A stretch of 14,368 nt of DNA, taken from Clostridia bacterium (GTDB lineage Bacteria; Bacillota; Clostridia; Christensenellales; Borkfalkiaceae). The notes under the pieces are model-generated. The model searched no databases and was not told where the DNA came from. It saw only the letters and a program-made list of their open reading frames with translations. Both the position numbers and the translations under genes were made by a program. The stretch's first letter is position 1, and every line of letters begins with the position of its first letter. Shown piece after piece: positions 7,501 to 12,710 of this stretch. The DNA is taken from assembly GCA_029063275.1 (NCBI GenBank), contig JAIDOO010000285.1:1-14368 (forward strand). Reading direction: 5' to 3'.

Positions 7501-7693
7501 CTCGACGTCGCAGACCACGCCTTCGATGACTATGTCCCAGCCTCCTTACTGCCCTCCCGGTGCGGTAATGACGACTACGACGACGATAGACACCTCAAAG
7601 GCGGACGGCGGCAGGGCTATCAAACGCACGGCGGCGGATTCCGCAGACGACGTAAATTTTGACGTAGACGGATTTTACGACCCGTTTAACTAA
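1535..7693 (+). CDS. Giant single-pass surface protein with VR-bearing DUF6273-like domain
   Basis: This 2052-residue protein has a signal peptide (basic 1-8, hydrophobic core, likely cut after AKA at 37). Residues ~135-466 resemble the DUF6273 type: an FGGQTW start, the WLRTG motif at 427, and VRPALHL at its end. From ~480 to 1640 come about nine modules, each near 110-120 residues, with linkers of the type FTI/FTV/WTIE plus a K- or V-rich strand near 610, 728, 848, 968, 1088, 1318, 1418 and 1530; they look like Ig-like or MBG-type stalk domains. A membrane helix (1660-1682) precedes a highly charged coiled coil (~1683-1746), Q/A-rich sequence, a second coil near 1850-1890, and an M/P/Y/G-rich tail. 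The VR-bearing domain is therefore outside, on a long stalk, and about 370 residues are cytoplasmic. AGGAGG at 1523 fixes the start. No sortase motif or S-layer domain is visible. Ligand binding or adhesion is inferred. Confidence 0.9.
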   Translation: MKLKMKKRSLITVILAVVCATFLGITVSMLSGAVAKAQTAANQTGTNNIIVPELTLSDYGTRSDGAIFSGTALSQLYDALTGTSDGTATYAKVKNTVLGSDVSYGLSTSAANGVVPTIPAYKSAYDLYLLNGSKNILVDFGGQTWTVTFVTTDTSGDVIVTLWLSDAYKENGSYVRSAYGWYSNTSAANGTASATNYVSNMYSSSLIRVKTLNGGDVNGAATQYAQGSTTATTSTLNQTVSSADRVANPWAIYTLNNTALSGSAKANKSLVDYIDTPSQIKYTYYEDFNYHYNTLGGNGANSYMLNEAINKDLTGQITGSVGANTIRASYSNNAHQGQWYSSIMAAAANTNYTAVGYNDWAYDRIWLPSWSETGSVTYSTYYGMPGIWRTANTKTVQTGQLSTMNGTGVPVAWNGNQTTIDNSEYVWLRTGNTGSTYGAAYLTSGGAYYYALTARTLAVRPALHLNLTSAAQAAVTGASATDGYEVPVPTQAINEDFTGVARWMAEFSQIMQTANPTEPKYKWIDTTLHGNSSIVSFQKIMYTSKNSVGTSATTATDVTNLGSGAFIHAGSYQVTLELAAGYKWRGQALVANDATSRQYTFTITINQLEMKYDLAFYDQSNTQQSTNKCEYAGTTSAVAVKFNATSPATFPAGSNHPDSNSVTIYYLGTNAGNSFGASDNGGKGSTTGPTSVGSYKATLEDNTTQSDYKLTPNTAGGDTLPFQIEAKQVSLPTVTTQATDYNGSPIAYNFSSSYNKNFVQVTGVRVSAVEGGLTKNYILTFDSTSGTWYNQTGSGGRYEVTIDDTGSIAKVNATDAGDYQVEFGLVDTVNTTWATGSPTDKVATFTVNRAKVTVSFGAPSAAGFMWAVGDTGNLSVASITNVVTGEKVTVDLYWYAQNDTANTYTMYTTGVPDNTLYSISQFDSFGAGSYYLCAILSDDTSGINVNRNYVIDDTDPNTGDTGVTAKLLQITAGSATLDNIIWQYGTPTSIDQNVTGNVITYNKVSGVAVAYTVKAVNYPTSFTASYSNATKSDAGTYTTTLTLEIPASMQANQEMPDPSTGYTYLGEGYNYTYVNKYKCTIDFDWTIEQKEVDLSGISFEYSKDAADANDTSATWNVYNPSNPPEASGFDLFWIRIPATSLANTGITGAVAENYQNQMGPGVVNFDFNFTLDPNYKAQAGQNQTAMPYSMTTTGQQIAINWVRTLLTDANGDTVYDSNNIPYYVYELDTSNIPSSALPYIKYEYYQDAGSTYGSVINGGAVGNHNGMAFIIDPTGMNANSQNSTTVYVRPVLVGMTQINGVDPYVLVGSAAQPEYRKITVGDNRKAVDVTAGTLTSMTYGTTVSITDAYSLVDRTTSQNMPVNTYKVSLHDSNGEIAPDATSFDYSTLNAGNYTLVFEMVGTYDNIYVLSATSLPFTVEGIKLVAPTLKDGVTLVFSGADQYLENSLQNFDPEYMEFAPNSIEDAYHAGTYTAVINIKAQYAGNYVFVMPATPSSPTKSPARAALTDGTTGNSVQLSNGNATAALDWTIEKYVFDTTAKSAWNFATDGATLSYNGVPTTIKALTMGNEPRLIINVAYYDTDGNPLSDVELKGGDKYLVAAYLDPSSLDANDVEFKGQAYDPMTQQVTSPQTTYTVPQSGAAAFLSNIGAFMTKTWLGLPVWAWFVIGLAVLILLIIIIAVACKRRKSKEEKQAIKERKEEEKARKEEEKQRREEERRMQQERLDAERELAKAKQEAELEKIRAQAGMAAGAGMATMAVQQPQQAQAVQSQPAQQAQPVQQVDNTNNELLREMRAQMAEMRAENKATQAQMQAMQAMQYQQPMHYAQPQYAPAPAASAAAPADSNLMTLMDLKVQMAEMKSAQAVAEIKAAQAIAEAKAANRQDGNHPQSQQPVIVMAPASPFGGMGMNQQAMYSPNYPNYGGYPSVNMGYGMQALPAPQQMLPQYGMMPPYGYPPYGMMPPYGYPPVAMLPQPYAPAKAVKEEEEPVVTSTSQTTPSMTMSQPPYCPPGAVMTTTTTIDTSKADGGRAIKRTAADSADDVNFDVDGFYDPFN
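2811..2926 (+). repeat. Variable repeat (VR)-like segment inside the giant gene
   Basis: This encodes residues 426-464, from the VWLRTG motif to VRPALH, and is the partner of 255-370. Compared with that segment, the residues that change are mainly at and around its AAT codons: N to T, G, G, Y and Y. The framework LTSGGA, LTARTLAVRPALH and the Trp are kept. Clustered exchanges between fixed framework residues are what a diversified C-type-lectin-like binding surface shows. Silent and non-adenine differences are also present. Confidence 0.75.
2940..2957 (+). other. GC-rich hairpin 3' of the VR
   Basis: GCCGC (2942-2946) pairs with GCGGC (2951-2955) around a GCAA tetraloop. The stem can extend outward by a T-G wobble and a C-G pair (2940-2957). 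It lies 13 bp after the end of the VR. In the Bordetella phage DGR a hairpin or cruciform with a 4-nt loop downstream of the VR promotes target recognition. The placement fits, but the stem is short and lies in GC-rich coding sequence. Confidence 0.45.
7367..7432 (+). repeat. Two tandem 33-bp in-frame repeats (YGMMPPYGYPP)
   Basis: Positions 7367-7399 and 7400-7432 differ at only a few third positions and encode the 11-residue unit YGMMPPYGYPP twice (residues 1945-1966) in the cytoplasmic tail. Such a unit could vary in copy number by slippage. Confidence 0.85.
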
Positions 7694-7711
7694 CTCTTCT
7701 TCATTCAACGG

Positions 7712-7746
7712 GCGGCGCAAGCTTTAAGCTTGCGCCGCTTGTTTTA
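7712..7746 (+). terminator. Terminator of the giant gene
   Basis: GCGGCGCAAGC (7712-7722) and GCTTGCGCCGC (7728-7738) form an 11-bp stem with a 5-nt loop, followed by TTGTTTTATTT. It begins 18 bp after the stop codon and separates the giant gene from the downstream operon. Confidence 0.85.
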
Positions 7747-7760
7747 TTTGCAAAAAAAGA

Positions 7761-7776
7761 TGTTGATTAATCAACA
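7761..7776. promoter_or_regulatory. Perfect 16-bp palindrome, candidate operator
   Basis: TGTTGATTAATCAACA is a perfect palindrome ending 6 bp before the -35 hexamer of the operon promoter. Its position suits an activator or repressor dimer. The binding protein is unknown. Confidence 0.55.
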
Positions 7777-7782
7777 AAATGA

Positions 7783-7811
7783 TTGACAACCGGCGCAATA
7801 AAAAATATACT
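7783..7811 (+). promoter_or_regulatory. Consensus promoter of the DegV/activase operon
   Basis: TTGACA (7783-7788), 17 bp, TATACT (7806-7811). Initiation is expected around 7817-7819, only a few bases before ATG 7821. The upstream in-frame ATG at 7779 lies before this promoter and cannot be used from it. Confidence 0.8.
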
Positions 7812-7820
7812 TTATACGTT

Positions 7821-8669
7821 ATGATTAAAATATTGGTAGACTCGGCTTCCGACGTCGAGCAAAGCGAGGCGGAAGAGCTCGGCATTGCGCTTATACCTAT
7901 GAGGGTGCGCTTCGGCGATACAGAATACGCCGACGGCGTTAATCTTTCGCACAGGGAATTTTTTGAAAAACTGGTGGAGAGCACCGAACTTCCGCAGACC
8001 AGCCAGATAAACGAATTCGACTGGGAAGAGAGCTTTAAAACTCTTACTGCGGACGGCAGCGAGGTTATCGCTATAACAATATCGTCAAAGCTGTCGGGCA
8101 CATATGCGTGCGCGGTTAAGGCGGCAAAGAAATTCGGCGGTAAGGTGCGCGTCGTGGACAGTATCGAGGCAAGCTTAGGCGAAAGGATTTTGTTGCAGTA
8201 CGCCATACGGCTTGCGGGCGAGGGAAAACTTTCGGCTGAAGAAATCGTAAACGAGCTGAACGAAAAGAAAAACAAAATTCAGCTTCTCGCCGTGCTCGAT
8301 ACGCTCAAATATCTCAGAAAGGGCGGGCGCATATCCTCCGTCGCGGCAATTGCGGGCGAAATGCTTTCGATAAAGCCCGTTATATCGATTGTAAAAGGCG
8401 AAATCAAACTGCTCGGCAAAGCAATGGGCTCGAAAAAGAGCAACAACCTTTTAAACACGCTTGTCGCAAAGTGCGGCGGTATCGATTTCGAAATGCCTTA
8501 CGCGCTGGCGTATTCGGGACTTTCGGACGAGTATCTGCAAAAATATCTGAAAGACAGCGAGCATCTCTGGAAGAACAATACGGATAGCGTTCCCGCGTAC
8601 GTTATCGGCAGTACAATCGGCACGCACATAGGACCCAATGCAATAGCGGTTGCATTTTTCGCAAAGTAA
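7821..8669 (+). CDS. DegV family protein (fatty-acid-binding, FakB-like)
   Basis: The 282-residue product shows the DegV series: MIKILVDSASDVE at the N terminus, TSQI near residue 58, ISSKLSGTYACA near 90, YLRKGGRIS near 165, SIKPVI near 185, and GSTIGTHIGPNAIAVAFF at the C terminus. Family members bind a fatty acid in a closed cavity, and the FakB members present it to the kinase FakA; no fakA-like gene is in the window. Start 7821 is chosen because family members begin exactly there and the promoter ends at 7811. There is no Shine-Dalgarno sequence, so translation is probably leaderless. The next gene starts 3 nt after the stop, so it leads the activase operon. Its link to acyl-CoA chemistry in that operon is inferred. 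Confidence 0.9.
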   Translation: MIKILVDSASDVEQSEAEELGIALIPMRVRFGDTEYADGVNLSHREFFEKLVESTELPQTSQINEFDWEESFKTLTADGSEVIAITISSKLSGTYACAVKAAKKFGGKVRVVDSIEASLGERILLQYAIRLAGEGKLSAEEIVNELNEKKNKIQLLAVLDTLKYLRKGGRISSVAAIAGEMLSIKPVISIVKGEIKLLGKAMGSKKSNNLLNTLVAKCGGIDFEMPYALAYSGLSDEYLQKYLKDSEHLWKNNTDSVPAYVIGSTIGTHIGPNAIAVAFFAK

Positions 8670-8672
8670 ATT

Positions 8673-9587
8673 ATGAAGATAGGAATACCGAGGGCGCTCT
8701 TATATTTCAAGAACGAGAAGTTCTGGACGACCTATTTCAACGAAATCGGCGCGGAATATATAATCAGCCCCGAAACTAATAAAGAAATATTGACCAAGGG
8801 CGAAAATTTGGCGATAGACGAAACCTGCCTGCCCACAAAGCTTTTGCTCGGGCACATAGACTGGCTTATCGGCAAGTGCGACTATATTTTTATCCCCAGA
8901 GTGGCTTTTCACCGGGGGTACGATATGTGCACTAAATTTTTGGCGCAAACCGATTTGGTAAACGGCACTTTCCGCGACAGGAAGATAAAGCTGTTGTTTT
9001 ACAACGTGGACGATAAAAAAATTTACCGCGAGCGCAAAGCGGTTATGAAGATGGGGAAGTTTTTAAAGGTAAAGCGTTCCCAGCGGAAATACGCCTACAT
9101 TATGGCAAAACAGGCTCAGCAGTACTATGAAATGTTCAGGGACCAGAATCAGGAAAAGGCGTTAACCGAGAGCAATAAAACTAAGATTTTGCTCGTAGCC
9201 CATTCATACAACGTTGGCGACAAGTATGTCGGCGAGCCTGTTATCAATATGATAAAATCCCTCGGGTGCGAGCCGGTGATAGCCGAGTATCTTGACGAAA
9301 TGAAGTGTATTCGCGCCTCGCACGACGTATCCAACAATATGCCTTGGGCTTACAACAGACACCTTCTCGGCGCGATAGAACTTTTAAAGGACAGGGTTGA
9401 CGGCATTATACTTCTGACAACTTTCCCCTGCGGCACCGACAGTATGGTGAACGAATTTATCGTAAGAAAATACAAGGACAAGCCGATTATGACGCTTACC
9501 GTTGACTCGCAGGACGGCTCTGCGGGTATGGAAACGCGTATAGAAAGCTTTGTGGATATAATTCAGTTAAGGAAGGAAAGAAGATGA
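8673..9587 (+). CDS. DUF2229 acyl-CoA dehydratase activase-related protein
   Basis: The 304-residue product begins KIGIPRALLYFKNEKFWTTY and has the sequence landmarks of DUF2229: ETCLPTKLLLGH (Cys52), IGKCDYIFIPRV (Cys69), a later LLVAHSYN segment where HgdB-type proteins have RPY, and the C-terminal TTFPCGTDS (Cys253) followed by SQDGSAGMETRIESF. The cysteines are candidate iron-sulfur ligands. In many Clostridia this domain is part of one very long fused activase protein; here it stands alone. It starts 3 nt after the DegV stop with no clear Shine-Dalgarno sequence, suggesting translational coupling, and its last 4 nt overlap the next gene. Substrate and reaction are unknown. Confidence 0.8.
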   Translation: MKIGIPRALLYFKNEKFWTTYFNEIGAEYIISPETNKEILTKGENLAIDETCLPTKLLLGHIDWLIGKCDYIFIPRVAFHRGYDMCTKFLAQTDLVNGTFRDRKIKLLFYNVDDKKIYRERKAVMKMGKFLKVKRSQRKYAYIMAKQAQQYYEMFRDQNQEKALTESNKTKILLVAHSYNVGDKYVGEPVINMIKSLGCEPVIAEYLDEMKCIRASHDVSNNMPWAYNRHLLGAIELLKDRVDGIILLTTFPCGTDSMVNEFIVRKYKDKPIMTLTVDSQDGSAGMETRIESFVDIIQLRKERR

Positions 9588-10651
9588 CGCACAGAGAGGT
9601 AGTAGCTTGTTTCCCGCATATGGCAAATTACGCATATGCGTTTAAATACGTATGTGAAAAGGGCTTCGAGGTAAAATACCTTATTCCGCCGCCCATAAGC
9701 AAAAAAACGCTTGAATTGGGAAGCAAAATCAGCCCCGACTACGTTTGCGCGCCGTTTAAGTACTCGATGGGCTGTTATCTCGAAGCGCTGGAACTCGGCG
9801 CCAACTGCCTTATGCAGATTTACGGCGGATGCAGGCTGAATTATTACGGCGAGCTTAACGCGACCATTTTGCACGATATGGGCTACAAATTCGAGTTTTT
9901 CGATATGGCGGCAGTCGACTGGAAGTCGCGCAAATCCATTTTTGAAAATTTCAGAAAAATAAATCCCGATATGTCAATAGTAAAGGTCGGTTTGGCAGTT
10001 CCCGTTACCTTCAAAATAATTCAGACCCTCGACAAATTCGAAAACTATATCCGCCATAACGTGGGCTTCGAGGTAAACGACGGCGAATTTGACAGAACTT
10101 ATAAAGAGTTTTTGGGCAAGCTTGAAAATCTGTCGGGCAGGTCGGAACTGAAAAAACTCAGTAAAATCTATTGGAAAAAACTCAACGCGATAAAGACCGA
10201 CAAACCCGCAAAAACAATTAAGGTGGGAATTGTCGGCGACTATTTCACCGTTCAGGAACCCTTTTCAAACTACTTTATGGAAAAGGAGCTTGCCAAATTC
10301 GGAATGGAAGTGTATCGGCAAATGAATCTGACCTGTACCGTCATTCACAACGAGAACAAAAAGAAGCGCAAAATTGCAAAAAAGTACGCAAAATACAATC
10401 TCGGCGCAACTGCTAACTGTACCGTTGCCGAAGCGATTGAATTTGCAAAGGCGGGCTGTGCGGGGATTATTCAGGTCAAATCGTTCGGCTGTACGCCTGA
10501 AATCGACGCAATGCCCATTCTTCAGAACGTAAGCAGGGATTTCAATATACCCATTCTGCATTTCAGCTTCGATTCGCAGACCAGCGAAACGGGCGTAAAA
10601 ACCAGACTCGAAGCGTTTTACGATATGGTAGAAGCAAGAAACGGGAGGTAA
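9584..10651 (+). CDS. 2-hydroxyacyl-CoA dehydratase (HgdB)-like protein
   Basis: The 355-residue product resembles the dehydratase/benzoyl-CoA reductase-like family. It has cysteines at 9, 55, 64, 75 and 83 (segments YVCAPFKYSMGC and GANCLMQIYGGC), then VGIVGDYFTVQEPFSN near 212, and SFGCTPEIDAMP (Cys303) before a SFDSQTSETGVKTRLEAF C terminus. The family uses a 4Fe-4S or double-cubane cluster and receives an electron from an ATP-driven activase. The start codon ATG at 9584 overlaps the upstream stop (ATGA) and follows AAGGAAGGAAAG. It lies between the DUF2229 gene and the activase, so the three probably form one complex or reaction cycle. Whether the substrate is a CoA ester is not shown by the sequence. 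Confidence 0.8.
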   Translation: MTHREVVACFPHMANYAYAFKYVCEKGFEVKYLIPPPISKKTLELGSKISPDYVCAPFKYSMGCYLEALELGANCLMQIYGGCRLNYYGELNATILHDMGYKFEFFDMAAVDWKSRKSIFENFRKINPDMSIVKVGLAVPVTFKIIQTLDKFENYIRHNVGFEVNDGEFDRTYKEFLGKLENLSGRSELKKLSKIYWKKLNAIKTDKPAKTIKVGIVGDYFTVQEPFSNYFMEKELAKFGMEVYRQMNLTCTVIHNENKKKRKIAKKYAKYNLGATANCTVAEAIEFAKAGCAGIIQVKSFGCTPEIDAMPILQNVSRDFNIPILHFSFDSQTSETGVKTRLEAFYDMVEARNGR

Positions 10652-10654
10652 TAT

Positions 10655-11608
10655 ATGAAAGGTTATTTAGGTATAGATATAGGTTCTATTTCCACGAAAG
10701 GCGTCGTTATCGACGGCAACAACAATATTATCGCAAAAGATTATCTGTGGACCGAGGGCGACCCTATGGGCGCGGTTAAAAGGCTTTTAAAGGCGCTTGA
10801 ACGCCAGTTGAAGGGCAAGGACGTAAACGTGGTTGCCGTCGGCACCACGGGCAGTGCGAGAAAGTTAATCGGCGTTATGACCAACGCCGTCGTGGTTAAA
10901 AACGAAATAACCGCCCACGCGATAGGAACAACCGCAATACACCCCGAGGTCAATACCATTTTCGAGATCGGCGGTCAGGACTCCAAAATTATTATTATCG
11001 AAAACGGCTTCGTCGTAGATTACGCTATGAATACGCTGTGCGCGGCGGGCACGGGTTCGTTTTTATCCAGTCAGGCGCACAGATTAGGCGTTTCGGTAGA
11101 GCAATTCGGCGAAATTGCGCTGACCTCTGAAAAGCCTACCAATATCGCGGCGCGTTGCACAGTGTTTGCCGAAAGCGACCTTGTGCACAAGGCGCAGATT
11201 GGGCATAAAAAAGAGGATATAATCGCAGGTCTTTGCAAGGCGGTGGTAACAAACTATCTCAACAATATCGGCAAGGGCAAAAAGATAAAGGCGCCAATAG
11301 TATTTCAGGGCGGCGTCAGTAAAAACGTCGGCGTCAAAAAGGCGTTCGAAGAAGAGGTCGGCTGTGAGGTTACCGTCGACGAAAACGGACACCTTATGGG
11401 CGCGTTCGGCGTAGCGGTGCTTGCAAAGAGGAGCGGAAAGGAAAAAGCCTTTTCGTTCGATACTGCGGATATAGAGTTTAAAACGCGCGGTTTCGAGTGC
11501 GGTAAATGCGCAAACCATTGCGAGATTATCTGCGTATACAAAGAGGACGAGCTTATCGACTCCTGGGGCAACAAATGTGAAAACGGCGCAATCAAAACCA
11601 AAAACTGA
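10655..11608 (+). CDS. BadF/HgdC-type ATPase activase
   Basis: The 317-residue protein is an ASKHA-fold ATPase: GIDIGSISTKGVVID phosphate-1 motif (6-20), VGTTGSARKLIG near 67, EIGGQDSK near 105, and GGVSKNVGV near 220. Cys129 (NTLCAAGTGSF) and Cys168 (IAARCTVFAESD) are 39 residues apart, as are the two Cys of HgdC that bridge a 4Fe-4S cluster across the homodimer. The family couples ATP hydrolysis to a low-potential electron transfer into its dehydratase partner, here probably the two preceding genes. Beyond the usual domain a C-terminal segment carries Cys282, 285, 289, 293 and 308, a possible additional cluster site. GGGAGG at 10643 fixes the start. It is the last gene of the operon. Confidence 0.88.
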   Translation: MKGYLGIDIGSISTKGVVIDGNNNIIAKDYLWTEGDPMGAVKRLLKALERQLKGKDVNVVAVGTTGSARKLIGVMTNAVVVKNEITAHAIGTTAIHPEVNTIFEIGGQDSKIIIIENGFVVDYAMNTLCAAGTGSFLSSQAHRLGVSVEQFGEIALTSEKPTNIAARCTVFAESDLVHKAQIGHKKEDIIAGLCKAVVTNYLNNIGKGKKIKAPIVFQGGVSKNVGVKKAFEEEVGCEVTVDENGHLMGAFGVAVLAKRSGKEKAFSFDTADIEFKTRGFECGKCANHCEIICVYKEDELIDSWGNKCENGAIKTKN

Positions 11609-11616
11609 AAATACAA

Positions 11617-11661
11617 ATAGCGCACTACTTCATTTACGAAGTATAGTGCGCTATAATTTTT
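11617..11661. terminator. Bidirectional terminator between convergent genes
   Basis: ATAGCGCACTA (11617-11627) pairs with TAGTGCGCTAT (11644-11654), with an inner CTTC/GAAG stem. AATTTTT follows on the plus strand, and the minus strand reads into T-rich sequence as well. It separates the activase operon from the minus-strand gene ending at 11691. Confidence 0.85.
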
Positions 11662-11690
11662 CAAGTTTGGACGATAAATTGAAATTTTCC

Positions 11691-12230
11691 TTATTTTGAT
11701 AGATATTTCTGCCATGTTTTTGAATATCTATCATTGAATGTTACGCTTGTGATTTTTGAATATGGAATTTTAATATCATCAAACCATTCTCCGTTCGCGT
11801 CAACAGAAGAAATAATAACACAGCAATCCTTAATTGCAGTTACATAGCCGAGATAAAAGAAACCTTCATCTTCGACGGTATTTTCGTTTTCAATGATAAT
11901 ATATACGTTAAGTGCGTTTAATGACGCAAAAACAGATTTCCAAGAGGATAAATCAACAGGAGGTTTACTAACATTCGAAAGTAAATTTTCTTCCTCAATG
12001 ATTTTCATGCAAATGTCATTTTTAATCTCGATTTTTTTCAAGTCAGATATTTTTCTTATCTGAAATCCATCAAGCATAAAATCATCTTCTTCAACACCAA
12101 ACAACAGCTTGTCTGAGTGGTCAAGAATAAAAAAGTACCAATAATTCGGGTCATACTTAAAGTAGCACCTACAAAGCTGGTAAGTACCCTTTGCTTCGTG
12201 AAGTAAATTCATTTTATCAGATTTTTTCAT
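11691..12230 (-). CDS. Hypothetical protein with two possible small beta-barrel halves
   Basis: I do not recognise this 179-residue acidic, soluble protein. It has no signal peptide or membrane segment. Two stretches look alike in pattern: about residues 30-72 (YWYFFILDHSDKLLF, a connecting loop, then ISDLKKIEI) and about 123-170 (GFFYLGYVTAIKDCCVIIS, a loop, then YSKITSVTF). Each is a short run of beta strands ending in a [IY]S-x-[IL]-x-x-[IV] strand, as in small Sm-like or PRC-type barrels. The upstream AGAGGAAA supports ATG at 12230. The gene is visibly more AT-rich than the operons on either side and is probably co-transcribed with the regulator 41 bp upstream, which suggests a transferred pair. 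No function is proposed. Confidence 0.65.
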   Translation of the reverse strand: MKKSDKMNLLHEAKGTYQLCRCYFKYDPNYWYFFILDHSDKLLFGVEEDDFMLDGFQIRKISDLKKIEIKNDICMKIIEEENLLSNVSKPPVDLSSWKSVFASLNALNVYIIIENENTVEDEGFFYLGYVTAIKDCCVIISSVDANGEWFDDIKIPYSKITSVTFNDRYSKTWQKYLSK

Positions 12231-12271
12231 AATTGCAATTTTCCTCTAAATTACTGTTTAATTTAGTTTGT

Positions 12272-12517
12272 TTAATCCAAATCCAAATTGTCGGCTGAAA
12301 ACATATCGTCGTTAATAAACTCGCTTGGAGTAACGCCGAGCCCGTGGGCAAGCATAATTATCGTTTTCAGCGAAATTCCTTTCGTCCTGCGTTGCATAAT
12401 GCTCTTTATGGTGGGGAAGGGAACGCCGCTCAGTTGCGACAGCTTGTATTGGGTGATATTTTTTTCGCCTAAATATTTGCATAGCCTTTCTACGACTGCG
12501 TCATTGAGAGTTTTCAT
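12272..12517 (-). CDS. Small XRE-family helix-turn-helix regulator
   Basis: The 81-residue protein is essentially one Cro/C1-type DNA-binding domain. ITQYKLSQLSGVPFPTIKSIM (21-41) covers helices 2 and 3, and the C-terminal part ISLKTIIMLAHGLGVTPSEFI (48-68) has the standard XRE ending. No extra ligand or protease domain is present. It heads the minus-strand pair and is divergent from the ABC transporter genes, with 193 bp between the start codons. TAGGA motifs in that gap (12531-12612) could be its operators. The start has no clear Shine-Dalgarno sequence. Autoregulation, and control of the ABC genes, are inferred from position. Confidence 0.85.
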   Translation of the reverse strand: MKTLNDAVVERLCKYLGEKNITQYKLSQLSGVPFPTIKSIMQRRTKGISLKTIIMLAHGLGVTPSEFINDDMFSADNLDLD

Positions 12518-12530
12518 AATTTATCAATAA

Positions 12531-12612
12531 AATCCTATATAATAAGTGTAGCTCAACAATTATAAAATATTAGGATTATACATCATTCTTTCGGTTGACG
12601 CATCGTCCTAAT
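12531..12612. promoter_or_regulatory. Repeated TAGGA motifs in the divergent intergenic region
   Basis: ATTAGGA (12569-12575) faces its exact complement TCCTAAT (12606-12612), bracketing the -35 element of the first plus-strand promoter. A third copy in minus orientation, AATCCTATAT (12531-12540), lies just upstream of the regulator start and matches ATATTAGGATT (12567-12577) with a one-base insertion. These are candidate binding sites for the neighbouring XRE protein. Confidence 0.4.
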
Positions 12613-12623
12613 TTTGTTATACT
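12595..12623 (+). promoter_or_regulatory. Distal promoter of the ABC operon
   Basis: TTGACG (12595-12600), 17 bp, TATACT (12618-12623), reading toward the ABC genes. The transcript would start near 12630. Confidence 0.65.
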
Positions 12624-12653
12624 TAAATTACCTGATAATTTTGTTTTGTACGC

Positions 12654-12682
12654 TTGCATATGCAAAATTACAGTGATATAAT
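12654..12682 (+). promoter_or_regulatory. Proximal promoter of the ABC operon with palindromic operator
   Basis: TTGCAT (12654-12659), 17 bp, TATAAT (12677-12682). The -35 hexamer is the left half of a perfect 12-bp palindrome, TTGCATATGCAA (12654-12665). A dimeric protein bound there would block polymerase. Start is expected near 12689, with AAGGAG at 12700-12705 before ATG 12711. Confidence 0.7.
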
Positions 12683-12710
12683 AAACGCAGAAAAAACATA
12701 AGGAGCGGAT

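Noticed and set aside
7779..7820. Upstream ATG start for the DegV gene
   Set aside because: It lies before the -35 element of the operon promoter, has no ribosome binding site, and would add 14 residues not seen in the family.
7724..8275. Minus-strand ORF of 183 codons opposite the DegV gene
   Set aside because: It overlaps a clear DegV gene and its terminator and promoter; the Ser/Leu-rich product looks like an antisense shadow.
12517..12580. Specific minus-strand promoter for the XRE gene
   Set aside because: Several TATAAT-like hexamers are present in the AT-rich gap, but none has a convincing -35 at 16-18 bp, so I do not assign one.
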